Part shown: positions 23,251 through 37,800 of the stretch, in pieces
Position numbering within the stretch: position 1 is the first letter of the stretch
Layout: each line of letters begins with the position of its first letter
Assembly: GCF_023343835.1 (NCBI RefSeq)
Contig: NC_064443.1
Coordinates: 19,355,501 to 19,419,500 of the forward strand
Origin: Lagopus muta
Taxonomy: Eukaryota > Chordata > Aves > Galliformes > Phasianidae
Reading direction: 5' to 3'
DNA: 64,000 nt
The notes under the pieces: model-generated
The model's database searches: none
Told to the model about the DNA's origin: nothing
What the model saw: only the letters and a program-made list of their open reading frames with translations
Program-made: the position numbers and the translations under genes

Positions 23251-26200
23251 TCACTGCTCGTTCTGCTGCCCTTCTGTAACGGCAGACACTCCTCCTTGGC
23301 CCTTGTTGACGTCGCTGATGCATGCCCACAGCCCATCTACTGATTCCTTCCACAGTGTGACCTCAAAAACAGAGCAGGAAAAGGTTTTAGCCTTAAACAT
23401 TCCCAGTTTCTCATTGTCACCTTTCTCAATGATCACATCACTAAGATGGCGATGGTCTGTCGATACAGCAGTGTGTCAGACTTGTTTTAAGCATCAAATT
23501 ATTTGTTGCTATTTGCTAAATCATTATCCAGCAATAAAGGGAGTGAGAACTCATTCTGGTGGTAGGATCCCTACAAAATAAAATTAAGCCTACATTTCCA
23601 ATCAGGACTAAGAATGCAATGCACATAGTTTGCCAGACGTTAGGATCTTCGTCCCCTATAGGTAAATAGATAAACAAACCACAAAAAACCCACTATTGCA
23701 TCAAACGGAAGTCTTTAGCAGCCTTAACTCAAAACAACAGAAGCATAAATAAGACATGCGAGAGCAAACTGAGGCTGCAGTACTCACTTTATTGTCTCCT
23801 CCAGACACTGCAAGGATATTTGCAGTAATGGACCAACTCACATGCCAGACAACATCATTGAACTTGTGCAGCAATTTTGGTGACCATGAATTTCCAGAGG
23901 CATCATCACACGTCCAGATAAACACTCTGCCATCCTATACAAACAAACAGACTGGGTTGGCTGGCCGCACAAAAACAAGCTTGTTTGCATTTCCAATTAC
24001 GACTGCACTTCCACTGATGTGAGCTCTAAGTGTGCCCATATGCATATTTGCTGTACATAATGCTCCTTTTTCTTACTACAGCCAAAAGCAAGGCACAAGT
24101 ACAGCTCACTCCTATAGAAGTCTCACCTGTGAACAGCTAGCAATGGTACTTGTTGGCAAGCCTATGGATGGAGCCCAGGCTACATCTCGAACCCAGTCAC
24201 TGTGTGCCTCCAGCTTCTGCTCTTCTTTCCACTGGCCATCTTCTTCTCTGAAAATACATTTACACAGTTGGAAGGACGGCAGCAGTGCCAGCTGTGCTTT
24301 CCACCTACTGTTCTGGGAGACTTTTAATCACTTTCAGCCTCCTGGTTTTATCCCGACAGCACAAAGCACAAACGTTTTTACTCTCCTCCAAAAAGCTGTA
24401 TGGCTTAAGCTGACAAAATCCCTTCTAGAGAACAGAATGCAACACATCAGAAACACATTTGGTCTTCAGTTACTGTATGGAGATCTGCTATTCTGCAAAT
24501 AACAAATGTAATCAAAGACAATTAAACAGCCACTTTTCAAGATAAGATTAAGCAGATCTGGCAGGAATTGCTATGAGTGTTTCTAAGTCACTAAGTTGTT
24601 TCTGTTTTTAAAGTACTTTTCTAAAATAGTTAAAGATGAAAGCATAGAGATGCCTAAATTATAATTCAAGGTGCTACTGGGGACATTCAGAGACCATAAA
24701 GAATGACTTTTTTTTTTTTTTTTTTTTAAAGTTCTTAAGCCTGGTAAGAAAGCACTTACTTCCAGATCTTGACAAGGTTGTCACAACCACCAGATGCAAA
24801 TCTTTTGATGTAGTTTGGTTTTTGACCAGATGGTTGCTCTATAAGGCTGCCTGGTACGACAGCAGGAGCCCAGCTAACTGCATTACATCCAATCTACATA
24901 AGGAAAAAATCAGATCATCACTAAAAGCTGTGGAGGGAGCAGAGGACATTATGCTGGATGGAGAATTAAATGGATAAGAGCTTCAGATACGGTCTATTCT
25001 CAAGTGGGCATTCATTCAGGAAGCGCTAGGTAGCTAAGTAACTGTCTTATGGGCAAATATCATCTTGGAGCTGTATCCACTGGAGACGGATTAAAAAAAA
25101 AGAAAGAGATGCAAGATGTATGCTGTTGCTAAGAATGAGGAATGCAGAAAGAACTGTGGGCCCACAGCTCAATTTTCTTTTAGTGCAAGCCACCATCATT
25201 AACTGCTTAGGTGCCTGTCAAGTTTTGTTTAAACAAGAAGTCCCAATACTGTGGGAAAAGCACAGGTTTTTCCCTGCAGTTTTTCCAGCTTCTAGTTGAA
25301 GTTTACTCACAGCTAGATTGCAGGAGGTGTTCTTAATATCAGAGCCCTTTCCCACTATGTAACTTCCAGCACTGTGTTTAACAATCACGCTCAGATGTAT
25401 TACGGCATGGCTTTCACGTTATTTTCTGCTCCATTTTACTTACTGTAAAACATACTTTCTTACTTTGGATTTGTTTAAAACAAGTTATTTGGGGTTCTGG
25501 AAAATGATTCACATTATTTGATTGTATTTCACTATTTAGCTAGTCTGCACATTCTCTGAAGCACCAACTCAATGCTCATGCGAGGCTCCGACTCACAGTA
25601 TGTGCGTTGCTGATCTTCTTGACTTCCCACTGCCCATCTCCAGTGTAGCTCAGTAATGAAATCGCACCATCGGAGCTCCCGCAGGCCAGGATCAGCCCGT
25701 AGTCGTGTGGTGCCCAGCAGACAGAATTCACTGTGAGGGATGAGATGGACTGGGTTACAACAGCGCGCTAACTCAGCTGCCTAACCCAATCACGGACTTG
25801 TATTACTGAATGGTCACTCAAAGTGAGCAGCTCTGCAAGCTAACACGTCTTAGCACTCCTGAATTTCAGCAAAGACAGTTACCACAGCTTACTGAATGAT
25901 GGAAAACTGCCTCTAGTTTTAGCACCATTTTAGATACAGACCACCAGAACAGCACTTTCAGTGAGGTAAAATCCTCTTGACTATCCTGGCAACAGTGAGG
26001 AGATATCAGTGATCCTAGAACAAAAGCTGACAAGCTGGCACAGCATTTAAAGTCTAGATCAGTAACAAAACAAAGGTATGCATCCATTATAACTCATTTT
26101 TAACCCTGGTTTAGTCTTAAGAGCATGGATCAAGAGTAAATTCTAGTTGAATCCTTTGAGAATAAAGAACAATACTGAACAGCAAAGCACCACTTCTTTC

Positions 26201-28361
26201 TTTGTGCCTTGGCATACTGAACACTTCAGAAACATCTCAGCTGTGCTTGTAGGAGAACCAATCATGTCAACAGAACAGTTTCAACTGGAAAACAAAACAC
26301 AGCATACTAAAGTTCCTTCTTCCTTTCCTCCTGTAGTGGATACATACAAAGCTATTTCAAGACTTCAGTACCCTACGACCTTGTTTGTCCAAAGCTGATT
26401 TACTTGTCCAGTGTATGTACCAGGACAGCAGGTTTTCCAGCAGTAGGCCATTCTGTAAGTGTCCTCCCTGTGCAGAGCAGACTTACTGCCTTCCCTCCAA
26501 TAACTTATCACAATCTGACGAAAGATTTCTTCCTTAACAATGATGGATTTATTCCAGTCCAAACCCCATCCTTGTCCCAGTGTCACTCCCCAGTTCCAGA
26601 CACCACACACCTGAGGAATCGTGCCCTGTGTACTCATAGGTCTTTTCCCAAGTGCCATTTTCTTCCTTCCAGATAATAACCTTCCTGTCATAGGAGCAGG
26701 AAGCCAAGATGTTTCCGTACATAGGATGAGCCCAGGCAACTTGCCACACTGGACCTTCATGCCTGCAAGAAACAACATTATTTGGAAAAAGCTGGGAGAA
26801 ATGCATTCCTGTTGTGGCTGTTTCAGCCACCACGTCACAAACTGGTGTTCTGTACATCACTGATACAATGATATGAAGAATATGAAAAAAATGAAAAATA
26901 GGGTATGACTGCCAGACAAAGCCATTACCATTGAAAACAATTCCAAGCATTTATCCTTGTATTAAGATTGTGAGTTTAAGTCTATAGAGATATAGATGTT
27001 AAGTAAGCAGTGAATCAGAAAGCCACAGCATTACTTCTGTTTCTGTTCCCCCTGGAGGCTCTGAGCAGCTGTTTGGAACAAGAAGCCACAAAGAACCACC
27101 CGGGAGAATCGACCACACATCCCCGAAGACACCGAAAGGCAAAACGACAGAGTGTTAAAGACTTGCAAAGAACATCATCTTTTAAGACCATTTACCCTCT
27201 TAGGTCTGCAATGAGGATTTGCCCTCCATTCCGAACATCAAAGATTTTCACAGATCTGTCTGAAGAACAGGTTGCCAGCCGAGTGCCATAGTAATCCATC
27301 TGTGCATCGTGCTGCAAGGCAACACATAAGGTGCTGTTGGCCCATGCAAGCTCTCCTTTCTTAATAAATATCATTACATTTTGGAAGTAGCTCTAAGAAC
27401 TGCCAACAGATCACTGAGTCCCAACATGACAGGATAAGGGGAACAGTCTTTAAATAAGCCAGACAAACCACACAAATCATTTATTTCCCCACCTGCTCTT
27501 TTCTCTGACTGTACAAACGTTACTTGTGCAGCAGGTTGCGTGCAGAGTGAGGATGCACAGCGCTTTCCGGAGAGGACAGGAGTTTGCTTCCACCGAGTGC
27601 AAAGCCTTGACCAAGTTACTGCTGTCATTTCTTACTGTGTACATTCAGTATAATTGCACTAACATATTTTATTTAGCTTGAAACCTCAGCATTTAACAGC
27701 ACTCCTTGCTCTCATAAGCTGCTTTATAATCCTTCCTCCTATGCATGCTTGCACAGCAGCTCCCACAAACACCCACATCAAGGAAACCAGTGCTGTCCAC
27801 CCAGCTGCCATGCCATTCAGCACTCGGGTGTACTTTGTTCCATTGAAACAACCTTCAGCATGGAAACCGTGAGCATTAAGCTTCTCCTTTCCATTTTCCT
27901 GCTCTCCATTACGAAATAGCGCTATCAGAATTGTAGCCGGGATTTGATATTTCACATCCCAGAGGCCCTTCGGCAAAGATACACCGTGCCCTCGGACCCC
28001 GCAGTACCGCAGCAGTCTCGGTACAGGCCGGCACAGCAGCCTCACAGCACCGAGCCGCGTTTTCCGAGGCCGCGCGGCAGCAGCACCGCGCACACTTACA
28101 ATCATGTCCTCGTGAGAGGTGTCCACGGTGTTAATGACGGAAACCTGCGGAGGAAAAGGTGCCGGTTAGGGAGCATCGCACCGCGCACGGGCCCGGAGCC
28201 GGCGCCCGGCCGGGGGCACACGGCCGGCCCGGAGCGGAGCGCCTCTCCCGGTCCCGCAGTGCCGGCACCGCCGCCTTCTTCCGCTGCCCCCCGCTCTACC
28301 CCGAGACGCCTCCCCGCCCGCGGAGTCGGTCCCGGCCCGCCGCCCTCCCCGTGCCTACCAT
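23251..28361 (-). CDS. SEC13: SEC13 COPII coat / nuclear pore WD40 protein, nine coding exons
   Basis: Exons, in transcript order: 28361-28359, 28144-28100, 27311-27196, 26762-26611, 25730-25597, 24893-24760, 24247-24127, 23934-23788, 23361-23251. All phases join into 320 codons plus TGA (human 322). The product starts [16 protein letters not shown] and shows six WD-type blades with recurring motifs such as [44 protein letters not shown] and [10 protein letters not shown]. It ends [12 protein letters not shown]13 is an open six-bladed propeller completed by a blade from SEC31 (COPII), NUP96 (Y-complex) or MIOS (GATOR2). Coding exon 1 supplies only the ATG, directly followed by the donor. The gene is head-to-head with CAND2. 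Confidence 0.97.
24708..24727. repeat. 20-nt poly(T) tract in SEC13 intron 6
   Basis: An uninterrupted T run on the plus strand lies about 30 bp past the exon 6 donor, so it is an A-tract in the SEC13 pre-mRNA. A similar 18-nt T run lies at 49113-49130 in an MBD4 intron. Confidence 0.8.
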
Positions 28362-28879
28362 GGCGGCGGCTGCGGGCCGTGGAGCGACGGGCGGCGATCG
28401 CTGTGCGGGCGGCCGCGCGGCTCAGACGTGGCACAGCGGTCCGCCACCAAAACGGGCCCCGTCGCGGCGCCGCTCGCGCACTTGGTTCCGCCTGCGCTCA
28501 GTTCCGCCCGGCGCCGCGCGCGGGCGGGGAAAGGCGGTGCGGGGCCGACCCGTGCTGCTCCGCCGCACTCCGCTCAGCGCGACGGTTCGCGGGGCCGGCG
28601 GACGATGGCAGCCGCCGCTCCGTGCGGTAGTCCTGCGGCCGCCGGCCTCCGACCCGCGCCGCGCTGCGAGCCGCTCCGCCTGCAGAGGCCGCTCCGCCTG
28701 CAGGGGCCGCCCGAGGCCCGGCGGCGCCGCCCGGAGCCGGCCGGGTCGGCGGGGCCCCCTCCCGACGGCCGCCCCGGGGCCAGTCCCGCCGCCTCGGGGG
28801 CGGCCCCGCGGGGAGCGTGCGGCCCCTCTGCCCTCCGCCATCTTCCCGCGGGCGCCCGGCGCCGCGCCGCCCCGCCGCC
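28362..28879. promoter_or_regulatory. Bidirectional CpG-island promoter of SEC13 and CAND2
   Basis: The two start codons, on opposite strands, are separated by 518 bp of extremely CpG-rich, TATA-less sequence. On the CAND2 side, CCGCCATCTT at 28835-28844 fits a YY1 site and runs into TTCCCGCG, an E2F-like element. Genes in this arrangement commonly share initiation regions; co-regulation is inferred. Confidence 0.8.
28671..28706. repeat. 18-bp tandem duplication in the SEC13/CAND2 promoter
   Basis: CCGCTCCGCCTGCAGAGG (28671-28688) is followed immediately by the same unit with a single A-to-G difference (28689-28706). Confidence 0.9.
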
Positions 28880-31800
28880 ATGGCCAGCGTGTCGTACCAT
28901 ATCTCCAGCCTGCTGGAGAAGATGACCTCCACCGACAAGGACTTCAGGTGCGGGCCGGAGCGCCTCGTTTCCCCGGGGCGGGCCGTCCCGCCGCCGGGCT
29001 GCGGCCGTTTGGAGGGGGTGGCGGCCGAGATGCCGGGCTGCGGCAGCCTGCCTCCTGGGCAGGGCGAGAAGGGCCGCTTTTGCTCGTCGTCGATGTCAGT
29101 AGAGAGGGAAAAGAATCTCTGTAGGCGCGGGACTGGCGGCTCGGTGCCCGGGCTGCGCTACGGGACGCGTCCGATCCGTTACAGCCGGCACCTGTGTGTG
29201 ACAGGTGTCCCGGGCAGCCCGCGCCGTCCGCCGCCGTTCGGCAGGTTCCGCCCGTGCCCGTTACCCGCCTCGCGGAGCCCGCAGCGGGCAGCGGCGGCCC
29301 CGCGCTACGCGCATCCCGCCGGCCGGTGGCCATACTTGGTCATGCTCGCGCTGCGCGGGCACGGGAGCGCGGGTGCAGCCCGGAGGCTCTTCCGGACCCG
29401 GCGCCCTGCGGTTCTGGGTTTCTTTTTGGGGTTCTGGCCGGCTGCACGATGCCGCGTGTGCCGGGCTGCTGCCCCGGGGAAGGCTTGCGCGTGGGATGCG
29501 GCCCCGCACCGCGGGCAGCGTTTGTTCCTTAATGCTGAATGACATACATCGGAGCCGGACTCAAAATGGAGGTGTCATCGATGAACGAGAAAGGGGAGCT
29601 CCTGCTCGGCTCCTTCTGGACACCCGTTCCTGTGCTCAGATGTAATAACCGTTGCTCAGGGCCTCAGTCTGCTGTATATTTCCTGCTCCCAGGAGAGCAG
29701 ATAGTTACAGAACTTTTCACTGTGCATTTTGATGTTGTCTCTGTAGGAAATTACATTGGCTGACAGTCAGAGATCTTGTTTCTCTCCTAAACTGAAGTGA
29801 GAAGTACTTGCGTGGTTTTGCTCATGGGAGAGAAAAGTGCAATCGGAAATATCATTTGTGCCAAATACTGTCCTATGTTGTTAAGGAAATGCAAATAAAT
29901 TTGATTGGGTGGTGGATATGGAATGAAGAGCAGAGGAGTGTTCCTTAATAAAGGGACAGCAGAGCATTAGAAGGCATGGAATGCTCAGGGCTGCTTCAGA
30001 GCAGCAGTAAATATTGATACCTTTTCTCTATAATGGAAGAAAAAGCTCTGCGAGGGGTCTGAGTGAGGAGAGGGCGGCCAGCGCAGCGGCCAGGACCTGT
30101 ACCAGCCCCAGGGAGCAGGGGGGTGTGAGAAGGGCGAGGTTGGGCTGAACAGTGCAGCTCTAAATATAGCTGGGGGAATTTTCAAGGTAGAGAGGATCTT
30201 TTTATAAGGTAGAGAGGGACTTCTTTTAAGGTACAGAAGAAGTTTAAAGGTCCGGTGTGGAGCCATGATTTTATTTTCCATTTTTGAGCTAGGCCTTCTC
30301 TGTGTGTGGGACCGTGCTGGAGATGTCAGAAGGAACACAGCCAGGCGCATTCTCAGTCCCCATGCTTGGGTTCCTAGGTCTGATAGTTGGTGAAAAACCA
30401 CTCGTGTTTTTTCCAGCGTACTTAACTGTGTTCATTTAGGCACTGAGAAAATGCACAATGGGTCCCATCCCACAGTGCCAGTTTCAGTTGTGCCTTACCC
30501 CATCCTCGTCAAATATTTTTAGAAGAGAATGTCTGCAACATTTTCAGAGACTTTCTAGCCAGAGCTTTTTCACCAGCTGCCTCACTCTGAGTTTTCTTCT
30601 TGTCAGAAAGTATCAGTTCTGTCTTTTTCATTAGAGTGTAAAGGATGGCAGGTTAGTCTTTGAAAATCTGTTTTTGTACAAGGACTTACTGTCAAGAGGA
30701 GGAGATTCGTTTGTGTCTGTGTATCATATCAGCCAGTCCTCTTCTGCTACATTTCTTTCAGATTTATGGCCACCAATGACCTGATGATGGAACTGCAAAA
30801 AGATTCTATAAAACTAGATGAAGACAGTGAGAAAAAAGTTGTGAAAATGCTTTTGAAATTGCTGGAAGACAAAAATGGGGAAGTACAGAACCTCGCTGTC
30901 AAATGGTAAGAGCTGTGTCAGAAGCTCCTGTATTCACTGGCAATTACAAGGCTGTCACAGACTCTTCTGAGTGTTGGAGTGCAGCCTGTTCCTGCTGCAT
31001 TGGCACCCTGCTCCAGCCTCCCCTCCTGGGGGCTTTCCCTCGCCTGCTGCACACACGAGTTTCTTTACCTGTTGGGATCCAGGCAGGGTGATGCCTTTGT
31101 TGAAGCAGTAGGTGACTTCAGAAGTAGTTGAGCTCTTACCAAATTGTGAGGCAGCATGCCTGAGATTTCATTTCTTTAGAGAGAAGCTCAGTTTAAAGTT
31201 TTGGGACATCAAGCTCCTCTCCTTTAGAAAGGTTTGAAGTCCAGTGCTGAGTTTCCCAGTGTCCCTGTCGTTGTTACAGGTGGTATTAAGCTGATGACAG
31301 GTTCAGCCCTCTTTGCGGACATATGGTTCCTGCTTTACACTTTTCAACTAATTAGCTGTAATTGCAAACAAATGCTGTCAAATACTTTATGCACAATTTT
31401 GAGTACAAACTCACAAGCAGGAAACACAGGTTGTTAAAAGTTGTGATAGTGGTAGTAATAATAGTAATAACAACAAAAAGTGCAGAGTGAAGGGAGCAGA
31501 CTCCCCATGGCAATTCTGAGCCTTGGCTAAGGAGGAGGCTTTCACACATGTGGCAGAGGGCAATAGATAGCTAATAGCGTGTAAAAACCATTTGGCATTT
31601 GTTCTAGGAAGACACTCTCTTATGGCTAATTTTGTTTCAAAACTGACTTGGGAAAGCAGTCTTCTTCATGCTCATTCTCATCTGGTTGTCCTTCTGCAGC
31701 TTGGGCCCACTGGTCGGCAAAGTGAAGGAGTACCAGGTGGAAACCATTGTGGATACACTGTGCACAAACATGTTATCGGACAAGGAGCAGCTGCGGGACA

Positions 31801-34800
31801 TCTCCAGCATTGGGCTGAAAACAGTCATCTCTGAGTTGCCTCCGGCTTCTACAGGTAAAACATTTGTCCCTGCCTGATAGATTGAGGCAAAAGGGAATCA
31901 TCACCTTTGGGAAGCAGGAAAATGGGTGGTCAGAGCCTGAACATTATAAATCCCTTATTCACTAGCTGGAGGACAAGAAATGAAGGAAGAAGGAAAGGTA
32001 GTTCAAGCTGAAATACTGCTATGGGTAGAGATGAGGTGACATGAGATCTCTTGAGCTGGTCACTGTGAGGATACTCGCATCTGAAACTGCATCTGAGAGA
32101 AATCCACTTACGTTTCTGCAGTCCTAAGGCATTCAGTGCGAGTTGAGATCCAGCTGCTCAGGACATACCCGGCATTCACGGAGATGTAAGTTTCCTCTGC
32201 AGCCATTCCGTGTATCTGCTGCTCCTTTATGGCAGGTTGCCACAGCAGTGCTGTGCTTGTTAGAGGCTGAGAGGAGACTGAGGATTAGTTTGCGAATTAG
32301 TAAATTTCATCACAGAGCTGATGAAACAGGGCTGTTTCTGCTATGATTGCTCTCCCTATACAGAAAACACTGATGTGTTGGATCTGAATATTTTCAAGTT
32401 AAAACAGGGGAAAAAGAAACTGTCAGAAAACTCCCCCCAGCTCTGCTCCATGAGTTCCATGGCAGGGGCTGCCCACTCTGTGCCACCGTTTGGGTAGAAG
32501 ACTCTCCAAGGTGAGGAGCTCCTTTGGGAGCATTAGCAAGCTGTACTGCAGCTGGAGGCTCCTTGCTGCTGGCGATGTCTGTCCTTCACCTCAAACAAAA
32601 GCTGGCTGACTGCTGCTCTTGTCATCTCTTCCTGTGGTGAATTGTTATTTTCACTGTAGGATCGAGACCTCTTTTTAAGTGACGGGAAAAATCTCTCTCT
32701 TGCAGGTTCCACCATGACAGCAAATGTATGCAAAAAGATCACAGCCCAGCTGACAGGAGCTATTGGAAAGCAGGAGGATGTATCTGTGCAGCTGGAGGCT
32801 CTTGACATCCTGTCAGATATGTTGAGCAGGTACCAAAGGATTTCCTTTGGCAGCTGGGTGCAGCAAGGGGCTGCACTGTGTGTGTGCTTTTGATTTCTGT
32901 ATTTCCCTAATCTTACTCTGTGGGCTTAAAACTGAAGGATTTGGGTTGGCTGCCACTGGGGAATATCTCAGCAGAGCAGATTGCCCAGCAGGAATGAGGG
33001 GCTGCATGCTGAGCCTGTCTGTGCTGGGCAATAGTGGTAACAGTAGTGATGGATCCCACAGAGGCTCTGTTTAAAAAAAAAAAAAAGTAAGGCAAGGGAG
33101 GGCAAAGCGGGGGAGTTTATTTTAGCCCTCTGATCTGATTGCACATGCATTTTTTTTCCTGGCTGCCTCTTTCTCTTGTTACATAAGTCAGAGTGACAGT
33201 GTCATATGTCAGCTGCATGCAGGAAATTATTGACGAAGCCCCAGGTCATCTAGAAGGACTCAATCAAAATCAAATTACTCCATGATGAAGACAAAACCTT
33301 TCCCTGTGTTGTACAGTACAAGCCAGTGTTCAAACCCAGGATGCCAAAAACTCCCTTTTGCTCTCCCTTCCCCTTCATAGCTGAAGAGCTTGTATGCTTT
33401 TTGCTGGCATAGGAGCTTTTCCTCTGACATGCTGACTTTCAAATTCTGTCTCGTTCTGTTGGTTGCAGGCTGGGGGGAACGCTCTACTCTTTCCATTCTT
33501 CCATCCTGAACTGTCTCCTTCCTCAGCTAACGAGCCCCAGGTTGGCAGTACGTAAAAGAGCCATCATTGCCTTGGGTCATCTCGTCCTGACCTGCAGTGG
33601 GAACATCTTCTCAGAGCTTGCAGAGCACCTTATTGCTGAGCTGAAGAAGAATGAGTCTACTTCAACTACCAGGACATACATTCAGTGTGTTGCTGGCATC
33701 AGTAGGCAGGCTGGACACCGCATAGGTAGGACAAGTGGCTTGAAACGGTACTGGAAACAGGCATGCATTTTAAAGCAGCTCTCTTTCAGTGGTAAAAGAA
33801 GTGCATTTGGTCTGTTCCTGATGTGTTAGTGGGTTGTGCTTTGGAATTCTCTCTGTGGTCCTAATTTGGCATTGGTCTACACTTGGGAGGAGACAACAAA
33901 CGAACTCTCTGGCTGCCATTCTATAGTGCACTTCATCTCAAGGTCTTTATCACTACCCTGGTCTGAATTAATGCTTCTGTGAATGATGGCAGTGGATTCA
34001 CCTTGTTTTAAATAAGAGGAGAAATGTAGGATAGCAAGTCTGAAAGATCTGCCAGAACTGACATTCAGCCCTAGAAGACTTCTAGGTGTAGCTCTTTCTA
34101 TGACTGAAGGACCAGGGTTGTCTCTGAAAATCCCTGCAGGGCTGCTTGCTGGTGGGCTGCTGGCTCCTTGCTTGGCTCCCTTGGCCTAAGGGATCCAAGT
34201 GGGGGATGCTGTGCCAGGCACATGAAGGAAGTAGCAGGTGGCTGACATTGTTTACCACTGCTTACTTTGTCTTTCCCAGGAGAACATCTGGAGAAGATAA
34301 TTCCTCTGATTGTTCGGTACTGTAACGTGGATGATGATGAGTTGAGAGAGTACTGCTTTCAGGCATTTGAGTCTTTTGTGAGAAGGTGTGTGCCCTTGAA
34401 CAGCTGTGCCATCCTTTGCACTGATGTCCTTCTGGTGTAAATATGTCTACTTACAGTGTCCTGGGCTGAGTATCTTCCTACATACATTCCTGTTGGGAAA
34501 GATAGTTCACAAATAACTTTTCTTCTTCACATACAGAGTTGGGTGTGATTTATGAGCTGTATTTCCTTAATGTATAAAACTGTATTTTCTGTATCGGTTT
34601 TGCAGAACTAGGAGTTTTTCTTGTCTTTGGAGGATACCTTGAGAAGAGGGTTCCTAGAGCAGGGAGGGAGTGGAAGGCAAGAAGGGGGGTCATATAGAGG
34701 AGCTGCTGAGCTGCAGCTTTCCTGACATTCGGTCAGAAGTTCAGGACTTGTCTTGGAGAAGCAGCCCTGCAGAGCTGCTGAGCTTTTCTCCCATGGGGAG

Positions 34801-37800
34801 CAGACTGAACCAGGTGTTCACAGCTAGTTTTTTTCTGGGGTGTTTTTTTTTTTCCTTATAGAAACCAGTGCATTCTCCCTAGGAGAATGTGGTATTGCTT
34901 CATGCATGGTAAGAAAAGGACTTAACTCATACTAACAAAATGCTTAAACAGTCTGGGAAGCATTTTGGGATCCTTTTCAGATGGACTGTATTAGTTGAAT
35001 ATTTAAAATTGCTAATTACTCATTTTATTAACTCTAACTTCTAGAATTTTTATTTGTCATGATAGGTGCCCAAAAGAAATTGACCCTCACATCCCAAATG
35101 TGATGAGTCTGTGTTTGAAGTACATCACCTTTGACCCGAACTACAACTATGACAACGAGGAGGAAGAAGAGGAAGAAAGGATGGAAACTGAGAATGGGGA
35201 GGATGAAGAACAAGGTGCCTGCTTGTGGGGATGACTGTGCTTAGCTGAACACTGGTTTACGTTTCTCCCCTTCCTGCTCTCATTCTCTGGGATGTTACTT
35301 TTCAGATGTGTCTCAAGACAGTGCTCTTGATTTGGTTGTTTTAATTTACTGATGGTAATAACAAGAGTCTCAGATCTCAGCCTGCCCGAGGCAACAGGGA
35401 GAACACTGAATCTAGTCCTCTGAACTGTCAGAGAGTAGGTGGAGGAAGCATTGCCTTTCTTGTCCCTGCTGACTTAGTAGTAATCTCCTAGAGCATGTAC
35501 AGGGAGCAGCCATGCTTCATGCTTGGAAATCCTGAGGAGCTGCTCTGACATCTTGGCTGTTGGAAGCACTTCCTTGTGCTCTCAGAAGTGCCAGTGCTGC
35601 TTGCAGCCTGCCAGGCAGACCTCAGACTGTGGCTCCGAGCAGCTGATTTGGTGTGTGTGGGTTGTCAGTCGAGGGGAGGTGCCATCTTTGAGCCTTCTGA
35701 AGTCTGAGCTTCCACTGATGGCACCAAGCATTTGAATCAGCTGTAACCAGGTTCCTGCTTCTCTGATAATTTAGCTGCAGTAGATTCACACATGTGCCAG
35801 TTAGAATCTCCTCCTGGGATTCTAACAAAATGGTGTTTCTTGAGAAGAAAGATGTTACGAGGAGATCTAACAATTGCAGTTAACGGTTACCTTATGGGTT
35901 TCTTACTGCATCTGCTGGGGTGCTGTGCAGTATTGTTTTTGGGTTAGATGATCTCTAGAGGTCCCTTCCAGCCCCTACAATTCTGTGGTTCTGTGAACTG
36001 CTGTTGAAATGAAAGGCTGCCATTTCAGCGTAACAGTTTCAGTTCAACCCAACTCAGCCTACAGATATTGTAGCCACACCATTGTTATTATTATAATGCA
36101 GCTATTTTTTACTGCTTTGTAGCAGAAAGAAGCAAAGCTACAGTCCTGGACCCTTGAAAGTAGAAACATTAGAAACATCTCAGTCACCAGTGAAAGCAAT
36201 CTGATACTGTCCTAAGAGGGGTCTTGTGTTTACTTTCTGAATCTGTTTAGCTTGGTCAGATAGCAGGTGTATGTCTGAGTACTTTCACCTATAGAAAGCA
36301 TCTTGTAATGTCTCTATTTATAGCTGCATGAAATGTGTGGCAGCTAAGAGCAAAGTTAGAACAGGTTCCCTGAAAGGAGGGCATGTTTGTTTACTTTCAT
36401 GCTAGCCAGGGTAAGATCCTGGCAGGCTTCCTGGACAGTGTGTTAGTTCTTCTGCCAGTAACATTGTAAATTGTTTGCTATTTTGTGCCATTCAGGGATT
36501 GCTAAGACAAATATTTACGTATTTCTGCCTTTAAAATTTCTGCCTTTGGGCTCCATCAGAAGAGGGGTGGCCAGCAGGGACAGGGAGGTGATTGTCCCCC
36601 TCTGCTCTGCTCTTGGGAGGCCCCATCTGGAGAACTGCATCCAAGTGTGGAGCCCCCAGTACAAGAAAGACAGGGAGCTGTTGGAGAGAGTCCAGAGGAG
36701 AGCCACAAAGATGATCAGGGGACTGGAGCACCTCCCCTACGAAGACAGGCTGAGGGAGCTGGGCTTGTTCAGCCTGGAGAAGAGAAGCTGCGGGGTGACC
36801 TCATTGCAGCCTTCAGTACCTAAAGGGAGCCTACAGACAGGAGGGGAGTCAACTCTTGGAAAGGGTTGATAACTGCAGGACAAGGGGAAATGGTTTGAAG
36901 TTGAGGGAGGGGAGATTTAGATTGGACAGATTTAGATTGGACGTCAGGGGGAAACTCTTTACAGAGAGAGCGGTGAGGTGCTGGAGCAGCTGCCCAGAGA
37001 GGCTGTGATGCCCCGTCCATCCCTGGAGGTGTTCAAGGCCAGGTTGGATGGGGCCCTGGGCAGCCTGGGATAGTATTAAATGTGGGGGTTGGTGCATGCA
37101 GCAGGGGGTTGGAGATTCATGATCCTTGAGGTCCCTTCCAACCCTGGCCGTTCTGTGATTCTGTAAAATCAGAGAATCTCATTTTTCCTTCAAAACAAAA
37201 GCCTTCATGCCTGAGCTGACGTGGCTTCCCCAGTAAGTGAAGTAATATTAAGGTTTGTTCTGCCAGCTCTCACGTGAAACAGAAGAATCTGAACTCAGCC
37301 CTGGGTCACCCTGCTGTCTCTGGTGACATCTGTAGGGACAGGCTATTCTGGACAATTTTGTATGTGTGAGTTATTGGCACCTGTTTGTTTAGTCAGCCAA
37401 AGGGTTAGACTCTGAGATATCAGGTGATGGTCTACTTCTGATTTGCTCCTGACAATGCACCTTGTTTTCCCTTGTCTTCCTTCCAGAAAGTGATGATGAG
37501 TACAGTGATGATGATGACATCAGTTGGAAAGTCCGCAGGGCTGCAGCAAAGTGCCTGGAGGCCATTGTCAGCAGCAGGCATGATCTCCTTCAGGACTTCT
37601 ACAAAACCCTTTCTCCAGTTTTGATAAGCAGATTTAAGGAGAGAGAGGAGAATGTCAAAGCTGACATCTTCAGTGCTTATATCTCCTTGCTGAAGCAAAC
37701 GCTGCCCGTCCAGAGCTGGCTGCATGCTTCAGATGACTCTGACAAAGATGATGTTTCCCTGACAATGCTTCAGAACCAGGTGTGTGAGGAGATGGTGGGC

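Noticed and set aside
28159-29124. Open frame of 321 codons, and overlapping frames on both strands, at the SEC13/CAND2 junction
   Set aside because: They overlap two real first exons in other frames and are explained by the absence of AT-rich stop codons in the CpG island.
36471-36869. Open frame of 132 codons in CAND2 intron 7
   Set aside because: It is not a host gene; it is the reverse-transcriptase C-terminal remnant of the CR1 LINE reported here.
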